Positions 5,580 to 13,532 of a stretch of DNA of 16,129 nucleotides are shown here, one piece after another (the stretch's first letter is position 1; every line of letters starts with the position of its first letter). A model generated the notes under the pieces. The model did not search any database and was not told the DNA's origin. It was given only the letters and a program-made list of their open reading frames with translations. Origin of the DNA: Oscillospiraceae bacterium (GTDB lineage Bacteria > Bacillota > Clostridia > Oscillospirales > Oscillospiraceae); assembly GCA_020025175.1 (NCBI GenBank), contig JAHHSM010000036.1:1-16129 (forward strand), written 5' to 3'. The position numbers and the translations under genes are program-made.

Positions 5580-6635
5580 ATGAAACAGATTGCAATCTTT
5601 CAATCAGACCTTCGCGTAGGCGGAATCCAAAAATCAGTCGTCAATATTCTCAATGAAATCGATTATACAAACTGCCAGGTTGATTTATATCTCTTTGATG
5701 ATCAATGCTTTTTTGATGTACCTTCCCACGAGAATCTAACAATCAAGTATCTTCCCCCCATGCCGTCTTATTATCGGCTTCTATATTTTGATCTGGTCAA
5801 AGCCATTTCTAAAGATGTGACCGGCGGCAAGCAATACGATGTAGCGGTGGACTTCAGCAGCTACCGCAATGAATGTGCTGTAGGTGTAATTAAAGCCAAT
5901 GCGAAAAAGCGTGTTATGTGGATTCATAATGATGTGGAAATTAAGCGTAAAAATGAACCAAAGTACCGTGTTTTGTGGCATTTCTTTAAAAGCAAGCTGA
6001 AGCATTATGATGCTTTTGCTGCCGTTTCTCCCGGCATCATTGATGGTTTTCGCCGTGTAACCGGGATTTACGATAAACCTATCACCGCAATTCCAAACCA
6101 TATCGATACAAGCGAAATTTTCAGTAAAGTCAAAGCACCTATTCATTTTGCCGTGGATCCCCATAAATTGAACCTTTGTTCAGTGGGCCGTATCTGCCAC
6201 CAGAAAGGCTATGATCTTTTGATGGGTTATTTAACCGAAGTCAAAAAAACGCGTCAGGATTTTCATTTTTATCTGATTGGTGACGGTCCTGATCGGCAAG
6301 CACTGGAAACACAAATCGCAGAACTCGGCTTAGGAAACGAAGTCACCTTGCTGGGCAATCAGCCTAATCCATTCCCCTATGTCGATAAAATGGACGGCTT
6401 TGTATTGACTTCTCGCTACGAAGGACAGGGCATGGTCATTTGGGAAGCCAAATCCCTCGGTTTACCCCTGTATATTTCTAAAAATCTTGAAATCTACAAT
6501 CCGGGCATCACAGGGCGTGAAAATATTGTTCAGGCCCTGTTGGAGGCAAAAAAACCTTCTGAAAAAGTTTACGATGATCTGGCAGAATACAATGCTGCAA
6601 TTTCCGAACGTATTCGTGAAATTTTAGAACTGTGA
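5580..6635 (+). CDS. GT4-family glycosyltransferase
   Basis: Cytoplasmic or membrane-associated glycosyltransferase with the GT-B fold, retaining type; 351 residues. The N-terminal domain opens with IAIFQSDLRVGGIQKSVVNI, where the GGIQK loop is the usual acceptor/phosphate site. A KRVMWIHND stretch lies near 120 and AVSPGI near 149. The nucleotide-sugar domain has LCSVGRICHQKGYD (about 199-212), FYLIGDGPD, and a clear E-x7-E motif in YEGQGMVIWEA (280-290). Sugar and acceptor cannot be read from sequence. Its position one gene before csaB suggests it adds a sugar to a wall polysaccharide or teichoic-acid-like polymer. GAAAGGCGG precedes the ATG; csaB starts 39 bases after the stop. Confidence 0.9.
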   Translation: MKQIAIFQSDLRVGGIQKSVVNILNEIDYTNCQVDLYLFDDQCFFDVPSHENLTIKYLPPMPSYYRLLYFDLVKAISKDVTGGKQYDVAVDFSSYRNECAVGVIKANAKKRVMWIHNDVEIKRKNEPKYRVLWHFFKSKLKHYDAFAAVSPGIIDGFRRVTGIYDKPITAIPNHIDTSEIFSKVKAPIHFAVDPHKLNLCSVGRICHQKGYDLLMGYLTEVKKTRQDFHFYLIGDGPDRQALETQIAELGLGNEVTLLGNQPNPFPYVDKMDGFVLTSRYEGQGMVIWEAKSLGLPLYISKNLEIYNPGITGRENIVQALLEAKKPSEKVYDDLAEYNAAISERIREILEL

Positions 6636-6674
6636 CAAGCCATTTCTATCCTATCTCCCAAAGGAACAACAATT

Positions 6675-7817
6675 ATGAGCAATGTCAATAATTTAAAATT
6701 AAATACACGCAATGGCATTGTAATCTGCGGCTCCTATGGTCAGGGCAATGCCGGAGATGAATCCATCTTAAAGGCAATCTTGCAGGAAATTCGTCAAGCC
6801 GCTCCTGAGGAAAGCATTACCGTTTTATCCCGCAATCCGGAAGAAACTACCGCTCGCCATGGTGTTCATTCCCTGCATATGTTTGACATCGCAGGATTTA
6901 AGAAGGTCATGCGCCACGCAAAGTTATATATCAACGGAGGCGGCAGCCTCATTCAGGATATCACCTCCCGCCGCAGCCTTTGGTATTATCTTTTTACGCT
7001 GCGCATTGCTAAAAAATGCGGCTGCAAGGTGTTGATGTACGGTTGTGGTATCGGTCCTGTCAATCATCCTCAAGACATTTCCTTCACTCGCAAGATTTTA
7101 AATAAATATGTCGATGCCATCACTCTGCGTGAAGATTCCAGCCTGAGGGAGCTTGAAAGATTCGGTGTAACCAAACCGGAGATTATACTCGCCTCCGACC
7201 CTGCACTGACATTGCTGCGTGCAAGCGATACCGAAATTGATACATTTATGCAGCGCAGCGGTCTTGATCCCAAGGGAAATTATCTGGGTCTTTGTGTGCG
7301 AAACTGGTCCGGCTTTGAAAACAAAGCCGCCATCTTTGCAGATGTGATTCAGTATGCTAAAAAAACTTATGATTTAACACCTGTATTCCTTTCGATCAAT
7401 TACCGTTCTGATGGTGCAACTGCCGATCAGGTCATTTCTCTTTTGGATGCATCCATCCCGAAAGAATCGATCTATGTATCGCGCCAGCCTTTAAGCACTG
7501 AAGAGACTCTTGGTTTAATGTCCCGTATGCAGGCAGTGATCTCTATGCGGCTGCACGGACTGATTTTTGCCGCAGGGCAAGGCATTCCCCTCGTAGGTGT
7601 CGTATATGATCCCAAAGTCAACGCCTTTCTTGATTATATCAACCAGCCGCTCTACGAAGATCTCAATGAAATCACCTCAGAAAGCCTTCGTAAAAATCTG
7701 GATTGTGCCCTCGCTTTGCGTGATGATCGCGCCGCATTGGAAAAGGCGGTTTCTCGTTTACGCAAAATCGAGCAGAACAATACAGACACTCTGTTAAAAC
7801 TGTTACAGAATTCTTAA
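6675..7817 (+). CDS. csaB: Polysaccharide pyruvyl transferase CsaB
   Basis: Transfers pyruvate from phosphoenolpyruvate onto a secondary cell-wall polysaccharide, forming the ketal group that S-layer-homology (SLH) domain proteins bind. It has 380 residues, close to the usual length. Recognised features are IVICGSYGQGNAGDESIL (15-32), YINGGGSLIQDITSRRS (87-103), GCGIGPV, and a C-terminal AVISMRLHGLIFAAGQGIPL with the conserved RLHG. It is most likely co-transcribed with the upstream glycosyltransferase. Its presence predicts SLH proteins elsewhere in the genome. Confidence 0.93.
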   Translation: MSNVNNLKLNTRNGIVICGSYGQGNAGDESILKAILQEIRQAAPEESITVLSRNPEETTARHGVHSLHMFDIAGFKKVMRHAKLYINGGGSLIQDITSRRSLWYYLFTLRIAKKCGCKVLMYGCGIGPVNHPQDISFTRKILNKYVDAITLREDSSLRELERFGVTKPEIILASDPALTLLRASDTEIDTFMQRSGLDPKGNYLGLCVRNWSGFENKAAIFADVIQYAKKTYDLTPVFLSINYRSDGATADQVISLLDASIPKESIYVSRQPLSTEETLGLMSRMQAVISMRLHGLIFAAGQGIPLVGVVYDPKVNAFLDYINQPLYEDLNEITSESLRKNLDCALALRDDRAALEKAVSRLRKIEQNNTDTLLKLLQNS

Positions 7818-7831
7818 GTATCCACCATTTT

Positions 7832-7855
7832 GCCGAGAAATTTTTATTTCTCGGC
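7832..7855 (+). terminator. Hairpin after csaB, weak or partial terminator
   Basis: Perfect 10-bp stem GCCGAGAAAT (7832-7841) with ATTTCTCGGC (7846-7855) and a TTTT loop. Only GTCTTTGTC follows, so the T tract is poor. It lies 23 bases before the YhgE/Pip ATG and may reduce rather than stop read-through, or protect the upstream mRNA end. Confidence 0.55.
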
Positions 7856-7877
7856 GTCTTTGTCAAAGGAGCATACC

Positions 7878-10202
7878 ATGCGAATCCCTCCCATTCATTC
7901 TTTTTCACAAATGGTAAAAGAAGATATTCCTACCATCTTTAAAATCTTTTTCCGCGATCTCAAAGTTTTGATTCATCAACCTGTGGCTTTGATTATTGTC
8001 CTTGGCATCGCAGTGCTTCCAAGTCTGTATGCTTGGGTCAATATTTATGCTAACTGGGACCCCTATGGGAGTACCGGCAACTTAAAAGTTGCTGTTACCA
8101 GCAATGATGTCGGGTACCGTACAGATGGTCTGGATCTTAATTTAGGCGACAGTATTGTTGCTAGCTTACGCAGCAACGATGCCATTGGCTGGCAGTTTGT
8201 TTCTGAATCAAATGCACGTAATGGCGTTCATTCCGGCAAGTATTACGCTGCAGTCATAATTCCCGAATCTTTTTCAGAATCCGTTGTAACCTTTATCACA
8301 GACGGTTCCAATCGTCCAGCGATTGAATACTATAGCAATGAAAAGAAAAATGCGATTGCCACAAAAATTACCAGCACCGGCATCAACACCCTGCAAAGTA
8401 CAATCAACGAACAGTTTGTAAATACTGTTTCTGAAACACTTCTTGATGTCCTAAATTTGACAGACATTGCTTTCGAAGAACGGGGCAATGCCATTGTAGC
8501 TCATTTAACAAGTTCTCTTGAAAAAGCCAACAATGATTTAAATGACTTTTCTCACGTTGTTGATTTATTGGTCGAAACAGGTCGTGCAGCACAGGATATG
8601 ACCACATCCGCCCAGGCTCTGCTTCCAGATTTGAATACCATTGTCAGCGATAATATCAGTGCCCTCGAAAATCTGCGCTTATTAACACAAAGCGCAGATA
8701 CCACCGCTCATACGCTTACAGATGTGTTGGATCGCAATATGAGCGCTATTACCGCCAGCTGCGAAACACTTTACACTGATTTATCTGACATAGCAAACGA
8801 TACACAAGCCATGGCTGGGGATGCAGCCGCAATGCTTAATCGCATATCTGCCACCGCAGACAGCACGGCCAATACCGTGCGCCAAATGCGTGACTTTCTC
8901 TCTTCCCACGAAAAAGATTTCCTCTCCATGGTCAAACATCTGCAAGATGCAAAAGAAACCCTCAAGTATCTTTTAGGGCAGCTTCCAATACCTCTTAAAG
9001 ATACCGACGGCAGTAATTCCCCTTCCCAATCAGTGATCAAAGATGCAATTGATGAAATGATTTCCCTTTTGGATACACTGTACAACGATCTGAAGAAAGT
9101 CAGTCGTGATACCGCTAATGCTGCAACTACACTTCAAGAGGCAGGCGCACTTCCCGCAGAATCGCTTGCTATGCTTCGCAGTGATTTAAAGACCCTTCGC
9201 TCTGATTTAAACAGTGTTAAAGATGAGTTTCTGGGCACCGTTTCACCGCTGCTTGATAATACTGTCGACCAATTCTACGTCTGCTTAGACAGTCTTTCCA
9301 ACCTGCTATTGACAACAAACCAGAACCTCCCGATGTTGAGCAATGTTTTTACTGGTGTGAACAGTTCTCTGGAACACTCTATTGCTGCACTTCAAGGCTC
9401 AAAGGTATTGATTTCCGACGCTCAAAAAAGTATCAATACCCTGCTTGATGATTTGAATTCCGTTGAAAAGGACGCACGGTTTGCCAAATTGATGGATATT
9501 ATTCACGAAGATCCGGGCGCTGTAGCAGACTTCGTGTCTTCCCCTGTATCGATAGAAACCACCCATATTTATCCTGTCGAAAATTACGGCTCTGCTATGA
9601 CTCCGTTCTACAGTATTTTGGCAGTCTGGGTCGGCGGTCTTCTCATGTGCTCTATTCTGAAAACAAACGTAAAAGAAGATGAAAAAATTAAAAATCTTTG
9701 CCCAACCGTCGCCTATTTTGGGCGTTTTTGCCTATTTGCCTTAATCGGCGTTCTGCAGGCTGTCATCATTTGTCTGGGTGATCTCTATATTCTTAAAATT
9801 CAATGTCTGTATCCTGCGCAGTTTATGCTGACAGGCATTGTTTCCGCTCTGGTTTACACTCTGCTAATGTATACTTTAGTAGTATCCTTCAAAGATGTAG
9901 GTAAGGCAATTGCCGTGATCATTATGGTCATTCAGGTTGCAGGAAGCGGTGGTACGTTCCCCGCAGAGCTTCTCCCCTCCTTTTTCCAGGTCGTAAATCC
10001 CTATCTCCCATTCACATTTTCTATCAATGCCATGCGTGAGTGCATTGGCGGAATGTATTCTAATTTCTACATACTGGATCTTGTCCGTCTCTGCGCAATT
10101 TACGTTCCCATCTCATTGCTCATTGGCATTGTGCTGCGCCGCCCTGTTATTTTAATGATGCAATTCTTCGAACATCAACTGGAAGATACACATTTGATGT
10201 AA
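7878..10202 (+). CDS. yhgE: YhgE/Pip family membrane protein (phage infection protein-like)
   Basis: A 774-residue membrane protein. The start is ATG 7878 with AAAGGAG just upstream; an in-frame TTG further up runs through a hairpin and is rejected. One membrane segment is at about 36-55 (VALIIVLGIAVLPSLYAWVN), followed by the YhgE/Pip N-terminal domain (NWDPYGSTGNLKVAVTSNDVG and an AAVIIPESFSESV stretch). A long outside region (about 190-560), rich in Ser/Thr/Asp/Leu heptads and probably coiled coil, comes next. About five C-terminal segments of the ABC-2 permease type begin with YSILAVWVGGLLMCSIL. Relatives include lactococcal Pip, needed for phage c2 infection, and EsaA of type VII secretion; the cell's own use for most members is unknown. 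No T7SS genes are nearby. The position after csaB fits an envelope role. Confidence 0.92.
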   Translation: MRIPPIHSFSQMVKEDIPTIFKIFFRDLKVLIHQPVALIIVLGIAVLPSLYAWVNIYANWDPYGSTGNLKVAVTSNDVGYRTDGLDLNLGDSIVASLRSNDAIGWQFVSESNARNGVHSGKYYAAVIIPESFSESVVTFITDGSNRPAIEYYSNEKKNAIATKITSTGINTLQSTINEQFVNTVSETLLDVLNLTDIAFEERGNAIVAHLTSSLEKANNDLNDFSHVVDLLVETGRAAQDMTTSAQALLPDLNTIVSDNISALENLRLLTQSADTTAHTLTDVLDRNMSAITASCETLYTDLSDIANDTQAMAGDAAAMLNRISATADSTANTVRQMRDFLSSHEKDFLSMVKHLQDAKETLKYLLGQLPIPLKDTDGSNSPSQSVIKDAIDEMISLLDTLYNDLKKVSRDTANAATTLQEAGALPAESLAMLRSDLKTLRSDLNSVKDEFLGTVSPLLDNTVDQFYVCLDSLSNLLLTTNQNLPMLSNVFTGVNSSLEHSIAALQGSKVLISDAQKSINTLLDDLNSVEKDARFAKLMDIIHEDPGAVADFVSSPVSIETTHIYPVENYGSAMTPFYSILAVWVGGLLMCSILKTNVKEDEKIKNLCPTVAYFGRFCLFALIGVLQAVIICLGDLYILKIQCLYPAQFMLTGIVSALVYTLLMYTLVVSFKDVGKAIAVIIMVIQVAGSGGTFPAELLPSFFQVVNPYLPFTFSINAMRECIGGMYSNFYILDLVRLCAIYVPISLLIGIVLRRPVILMMQFFEHQLEDTHLM

Positions 10203-10279
10203 GATAGTACCAATATCGCCAAAATGGAACAGACTTTTTCGCTTCCTGTTGGTAAGGTACACGAACATTTAAAAAAGCC

Positions 10280-10308
10280 TTGAATTTCCCTATTTCTTCT
10301 TATATGAT
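10280..10308 (+). promoter_or_regulatory. Promoter of the purine operon leader
   Basis: TTGAAT (10280-10285), 17-base spacer, TATGAT (10303-10308). It is the only good promoter in the gap before purE and would start RNA near 10315, about 210 bases ahead of purE. The stretch 10203-10279 before it shows nothing clear. Confidence 0.7.
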
Positions 10309-10339
10309 ATAGGTGTACTTTCTTTACAGGAGGGATACT

Positions 10340-10408
10340 GTGAATTACCTGTTTTCTGTTTATTCCTTGTTTTGCGGGCAGTCTGCACCCTTTCTGTATC
10401 ATAAATAA
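10340..10408 (+). CDS. Putative 22-residue leader peptide of the purine operon
   Basis: A GTG-started frame with a strong AGGAGGG (10328-10334) five bases ahead, encoding 22 residues and ending TAA at 10406. The peptide begins MNYLFSVYSLF, has the central CGQSAP and ends YHK; it is rich in Phe, Tyr and Leu. Codons 13-17 (Gly, Gln, Ser, Ala, Pro) coincide with an RNA segment that can pair with the left arm of the terminator downstream, the classic layout of a ribosome-controlled attenuator. The U-rich run of its first half resembles RNA polymerase pause sites of nucleotide-sensing leaders such as pyrBI. No repeated regulatory codon marks a single sensed amino acid. That it is translated is an inference from the ribosome binding site and the overlap. 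Confidence 0.5.
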   Translation: MNYLFSVYSLFCGQSAPFLYHK

Positions 10409-10429
10409 CACACTAAAAGTGCAGGCTGC
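10378..10429 (+). promoter_or_regulatory. Candidate antiterminator hairpin of the purE leader
   Basis: GCAGTCTGCAC (10378-10388), inside the leader frame, pairs over 11 positions (one G-U) with GTGCAGGCTGC (10419-10429). The second strand is also the left arm of the terminator, so both hairpins cannot exist together. Confidence 0.6.
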
Positions 10430-10460
10430 AAGGGGCAGTCTGCACTTTTTATCTTTTTTT
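10415..10460 (+). terminator. Strong intrinsic terminator upstream of purE (attenuator)
   Basis: A 15-position stem, AAAAGTGCAGGCTGC (10415-10429) with GCAGTCTGCACTTTT (10435-10449), containing one G-U pair, and a loop of five bases. A long T-rich tail runs to 10460. No clear promoter lies between it and purE, so purE expression would need read-through. Confidence 0.88.
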
Positions 10461-10480
10461 TCGTAAAAATTCGTAAAAAT
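10461..10480 (+). repeat. Tandem duplicated 10-mer in the purE leader
   Basis: TCGTAAAAAT occurs twice in direct succession just after the terminator T tract. The A-rich stretch AAGATAAAAA (10481-10490) right behind it is complementary to TTTTTATCTT in the terminator tail (10446-10455). It could be a simple slippage product. Confidence 0.6.
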
Positions 10481-10525
10481 AAGATAAAAAGAGAAAAGAA
10501 AAGACGAATAAAGGAGGACACACCA

Positions 10526-11014
10526 ATGAAAAAAGTTGCTGTGATCATGGGATCTGACAGTGATTGGCCCGTAGTAAAAGCCGCCTGCACCCAACTGAAG
10601 GAGTTTGGCATTCCCTTTGAGGCACATATTCTCAGTGCCCATCGTACCCCTGTTGAAGCCGCAGCCTTTGCAAAATCCGCAAGAGAAAACGGCTTCGGTG
10701 CTATTATTTGCGCTGCTGGCATGGCTGCACATCTGGCAGGTGCATTTGCTGCAAATACCACTCTGCCCATTATCGGTATCCCCATGAAGGGCGGTGCTAT
10801 GGATGGTCTCGATGCTCTGCTTGCAACTGTTCAGATGCCCAGCGGTATTCCCGTTGCCACTGTTGCGCTGAATGGTGCGAAAAATGCCGCAGTACTTGCT
10901 GCCCAAATTTTGGCTGTTTCCGATGTAGATTTGGCTGCAAAGCTGGATGCTGCACGGATTTCCATGGCAAAACAAATTGCGGAGAAAGAAGCCGCCCTAC
11001 AGGCTGAGCTTTAA
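10526..11014 (+). CDS. purE: 5-(carboxyamino)imidazole ribonucleotide mutase, class I PurE
   Basis: Moves the carboxylate of N5-CAIR to C4 to give CAIR in de novo purine synthesis. It has 162 residues. The active-site stretches are MGSDSDW (8-14), SAHRTP (37-42, with the catalytic His39) and the AGMAAHLAG loop (about 70-78). GLDALLATVQMPSGIPVATV is characteristic of class I enzymes. Class I PurE normally needs PurK to make N5-CAIR; purK is not in this window. The ATG follows AAAGGAGG. It is the first gene of the purine run, transcribed through the leader attenuator; purM begins 68 bases later without an intervening terminator. Confidence 0.96.
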   Translation: MKKVAVIMGSDSDWPVVKAACTQLKEFGIPFEAHILSAHRTPVEAAAFAKSARENGFGAIICAAGMAAHLAGAFAANTTLPIIGIPMKGGAMDGLDALLATVQMPSGIPVATVALNGAKNAAVLAAQILAVSDVDLAAKLDAARISMAKQIAEKEAALQAEL

Positions 11015-11082
11015 CTACTTTTCGTTATTTAATAAACAAAAATTACATTCTGTACCTTCTAATCTGAGAGGAGAGCATTATC

Positions 11083-12126
11083 ATGAGCATTTCCAAGAGC
11101 GATAGCTATGCAGCAGCAGGCGTAGACGTAACCGCAGGTTACGCATCTACCAATCTGATTAAACCCATGGTAGAATCCACCTATATTCCCGGTGTCATTG
11201 GCACGCTGGGCGGTTTTGGCGGCTGCTTTGAACTGCCCACCGGCTACACGCAGCCTGTTATGGTTTCCGGCACCGATGGTGTCGGCACAAAGCTCAAGCT
11301 TGCTTTTTTGATGGACAAGCATGACACTGTCGGTGTTGACTGTGTTGCTATGTGCGTCAATGATATTATCTGCGGTGGTGCAAAACCCTTGTTCTTTTTG
11401 GACTATATGGCTATGGGCAAAAATGTTCCCGAACGCACTGCAGAAATTGTCAAAGGTGTTGTTGAAGGCTGTAAACAGGCAGGCTGCGCACTGATTGGCG
11501 GTGAAACTGCAGAAATGCCCGGTCTTTACGGCGAGGATGAATATGACTTGGCCGGCTATTCTACCGGTATTGTGGAAAAGAGCAAAATTTTGGACAGTTC
11601 TGCTATGGAGCAGGGCGATGTCCTGATTGGCCTGACTTCCTCCGGCTGCCACTCCAATGGTTTTTCTCTGGTTCGCAAGGTGTTTGATATTGATAACGAT
11701 CCCGATGTGCTTAACCGTTACAGTGACCGTCTGGGCAAGACCTTGGGTGAAGTACTCATCACTCCCACCAAGATCTATGTGAAACCCGTTCTCAATCTTT
11801 TGGAAGAAGGCATTGCAATCCACGGCATCTCTCATATCACCGGCGGTGGTTTCTATGAAAATGTACCCCGCATGATGAAGGATGGTTTGTGCGCCGAAAT
11901 CGACACTGCCTCTTATCCTTTGCCCGAAATTTTTACACTTATGGCAGAAGTGGGCAACATCCCCATGCGCGATATGTACAATACCTTCAATATGGGTATC
12001 GGTATGGTGCTTGCCGTTCCTGCAGATCAGGCCGATCAGGCGATGGAGCTGCTGAGGCACAGCGGTGAAACCGCATACCGTCTGGGTGTCATTACCGAAG
12101 GCAGCGATGCTGTCGTGGTGAAGTAA
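11083..12126 (+). CDS. purM: Phosphoribosylformylglycinamidine cyclo-ligase (AIR synthetase)
   Basis: ATP-dependent closure of FGAM to AIR, the fifth step of purine synthesis. It has 347 residues, the standard length. The family signature VSGTDGVGTKLKLAF is at 61-75; CVNDIICGGAKPLFFLDYMA and IGGETAEMPG follow in the N-terminal ATP-binding half. The C-terminal half has LTSSGCHSNGFSLVR, ITGGGFYENVPRM and FNMGIGMVL. A GAGAGGAGAG precedes the ATG. The stop is only two bases from the purN start, so purM and purN are very likely translationally coupled. Confidence 0.98.
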   Translation: MSISKSDSYAAAGVDVTAGYASTNLIKPMVESTYIPGVIGTLGGFGGCFELPTGYTQPVMVSGTDGVGTKLKLAFLMDKHDTVGVDCVAMCVNDIICGGAKPLFFLDYMAMGKNVPERTAEIVKGVVEGCKQAGCALIGGETAEMPGLYGEDEYDLAGYSTGIVEKSKILDSSAMEQGDVLIGLTSSGCHSNGFSLVRKVFDIDNDPDVLNRYSDRLGKTLGEVLITPTKIYVKPVLNLLEEGIAIHGISHITGGGFYENVPRMMKDGLCAEIDTASYPLPEIFTLMAEVGNIPMRDMYNTFNMGIGMVLAVPADQADQAMELLRHSGETAYRLGVITEGSDAVVVK

Positions 12127-12128
12127 GA

Positions 12129-12752
12129 ATGAAAAACATCGTCGTTTTAGTTTCCGGTGGAGGCACCAATTTGCAGGCACTTTTGGATGCACAGACACGC
12201 GGAGAGATTAGCGGTGGAAAAATCACTGCTGTTGTTTCCTCCACCCCCAATGCATTTGCACTGGAACGCGCGGCAAATGCCAATGTCGCCGGATATGTGG
12301 TCAATCATAAAGATTTCGAAAGCCGCGAAGCTTTTACAGATGCCTTACTCCAAAAGCTCGAAGACCTCAACGCAGATTTGATCGTGTTGGCAGGATTTCT
12401 TTATATTCTCTCCCCCACGTTTGTTGATCGTTACGAAAATAAGATTATGAATATTCATCCTGCATTGATTCCTTCTTTTTGCGGTGATGGATTCTATGGA
12501 CTTAAAGTACACAAAAAGGCGCTGGAATACGGTGTGAAACTGACCGGCGCTACCGTTCATTTTGTTTCTGCAGAAGCTGATGCAGGTCCTATTATTTTGC
12601 AGAAGGCTGTTGCCATCGAGGAAGGCGACACCCCTGAAACGCTGCAAAAGCGTGTTATGGAGCAGGCAGAATGGAAAATTCTTCCCGAAGCAGTCAGCCT
12701 GTTTTGTCAGGATAGATTAACTGTAGAAGGCCGCATCGTTCACATTCAGTAA
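12129..12752 (+). CDS. purN: Phosphoribosylglycinamide formyltransferase (10-formyl-THF-dependent)
   Basis: Formylates GAR to FGAR using N10-formyltetrahydrofolate. It has 207 residues, typical. The phosphate loop is VSGGGTNLQALLD (8-20). The catalytic Asn and His lie in MNIHPALIPSFCGDGFYG (about 107-124), and the third catalytic residue, the Asp, in the ATVHFVSAEADAGPIILQKA stretch. It begins two bases after purM with only a weak purine-rich ribosome binding site, which supports coupling. This enzyme and the AICAR formyltransferase downstream are the two folate-dependent steps of the pathway. Confidence 0.97.
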   Translation: MKNIVVLVSGGGTNLQALLDAQTRGEISGGKITAVVSSTPNAFALERAANANVAGYVVNHKDFESREAFTDALLQKLEDLNADLIVLAGFLYILSPTFVDRYENKIMNIHPALIPSFCGDGFYGLKVHKKALEYGVKLTGATVHFVSAEADAGPIILQKAVAIEEGDTPETLQKRVMEQAEWKILPEAVSLFCQDRLTVEGRIVHIQ

Positions 12753-12789
12753 AATCTCCCTCTAATTTGAACAAAGGAGTTTCATCATT

Positions 12790-13494
12790 ATGAATATTAT
12801 CGATATCCAGAAAGAACTCGAATGTAACAGTTATCCTGGTCGCGGCATTATTCTTGGCCGCAGCGTATCCGGCAGCGATGCAGTTATCGCATATTGGATC
12901 ATGGGTCGCAGCGCAAACTCTCGCAACCGCGTATTTACCGAAACCGAAGACGGTATCCAGACTGAAGCATTTGATCCCTCTAAGCTGGAAGATCCTTCTT
13001 TGATTATTTATCATCCTGTCCGCGTTGTCGGTGAGAAAACAATTGTCACCAACGGCGACCAGACCGACACCATCCGTGATGCATTGGTAGAAGGCCATTG
13101 CTATCGTCATGCACTGCTCAAGCGTGAATTCGAGCCAGACAGTCCAAACTTTACCCCCAGAATTTCCGGTGTTGTGGAAAAGAACGGTGATTACAAGCTG
13201 TCTATCTTAAAGAGCAAGAACAATGATCCCTCTGTCTGTCTGCGCTACTTTTTTGAGTACACCAATCCCACAGCCGGTGAAGGTCATTTTATTTCCACCT
13301 ACATGGGTGATGGTAATCCTCTCCCTTCCTTCGAAGGCGAACCCAAGATGATCGCTTTGGAGGGCGACATTGACACATTTGGCAATATGCTTTGGAATGC
13401 ACTGAATGACGAAAATAAGGTTTCCTTGTTTGTGCGTTATATCAATCTGGAAAGCGGCGCATTTGAAAGCCGCATTTATAACAAGAACGTTTAA
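12790..13494 (+). CDS. purO: IMP cyclohydrolase, archaeal PurO type
   Basis: Closes FAICAR to IMP, the last step of purine synthesis. The 234-residue chain matches the PurO family known from archaea (Methanothermobacter) rather than the MGS-like cyclohydrolase domain of bacterial PurH. The evidence is GRGIILGRSVSGSDAVIAYW near the start, MGRSANSRNRVF (38-49), a VRVVGEKTIVTNGDQTDTI stretch (about 76-94) and TPRISGVV. It is somewhat longer than archaeal PurO (about 200). AAAGGAG lies ten bases before the ATG. It sits between purN and the stand-alone AICAR formyltransferase that makes its substrate, which confirms the assignment by context. Confidence 0.92.
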   Translation: MNIIDIQKELECNSYPGRGIILGRSVSGSDAVIAYWIMGRSANSRNRVFTETEDGIQTEAFDPSKLEDPSLIIYHPVRVVGEKTIVTNGDQTDTIRDALVEGHCYRHALLKREFEPDSPNFTPRISGVVEKNGDYKLSILKSKNNDPSVCLRYFFEYTNPTAGEGHFISTYMGDGNPLPSFEGEPKMIALEGDIDTFGNMLWNALNDENKVSLFVRYINLESGAFESRIYNKNV

Positions 13495-13532
13495 TGCCAG
13501 TAAGCATTTAATTTGTGAAAGGATTTATTGTC

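Noticed and set aside
10203..10262. Possible terminator for yhgE from TACCAA/TTGGTA arms
   Set aside because: The arms are only six bases, far apart, poorly supported inside, and not followed by a T tract.
10203..10525. Guanine/adenine riboswitch or PurR box before purE
   Set aside because: The conserved purine-riboswitch core and its paired loops are not present, and no PurR-type paired operator was seen; the attenuator layout explains the structure better.
11059..12198. Long minus-strand frame opposite purM (379 codons)
   Set aside because: Covers purM and the purN start; the composition is that of a reverse frame and no domain is recognisable.
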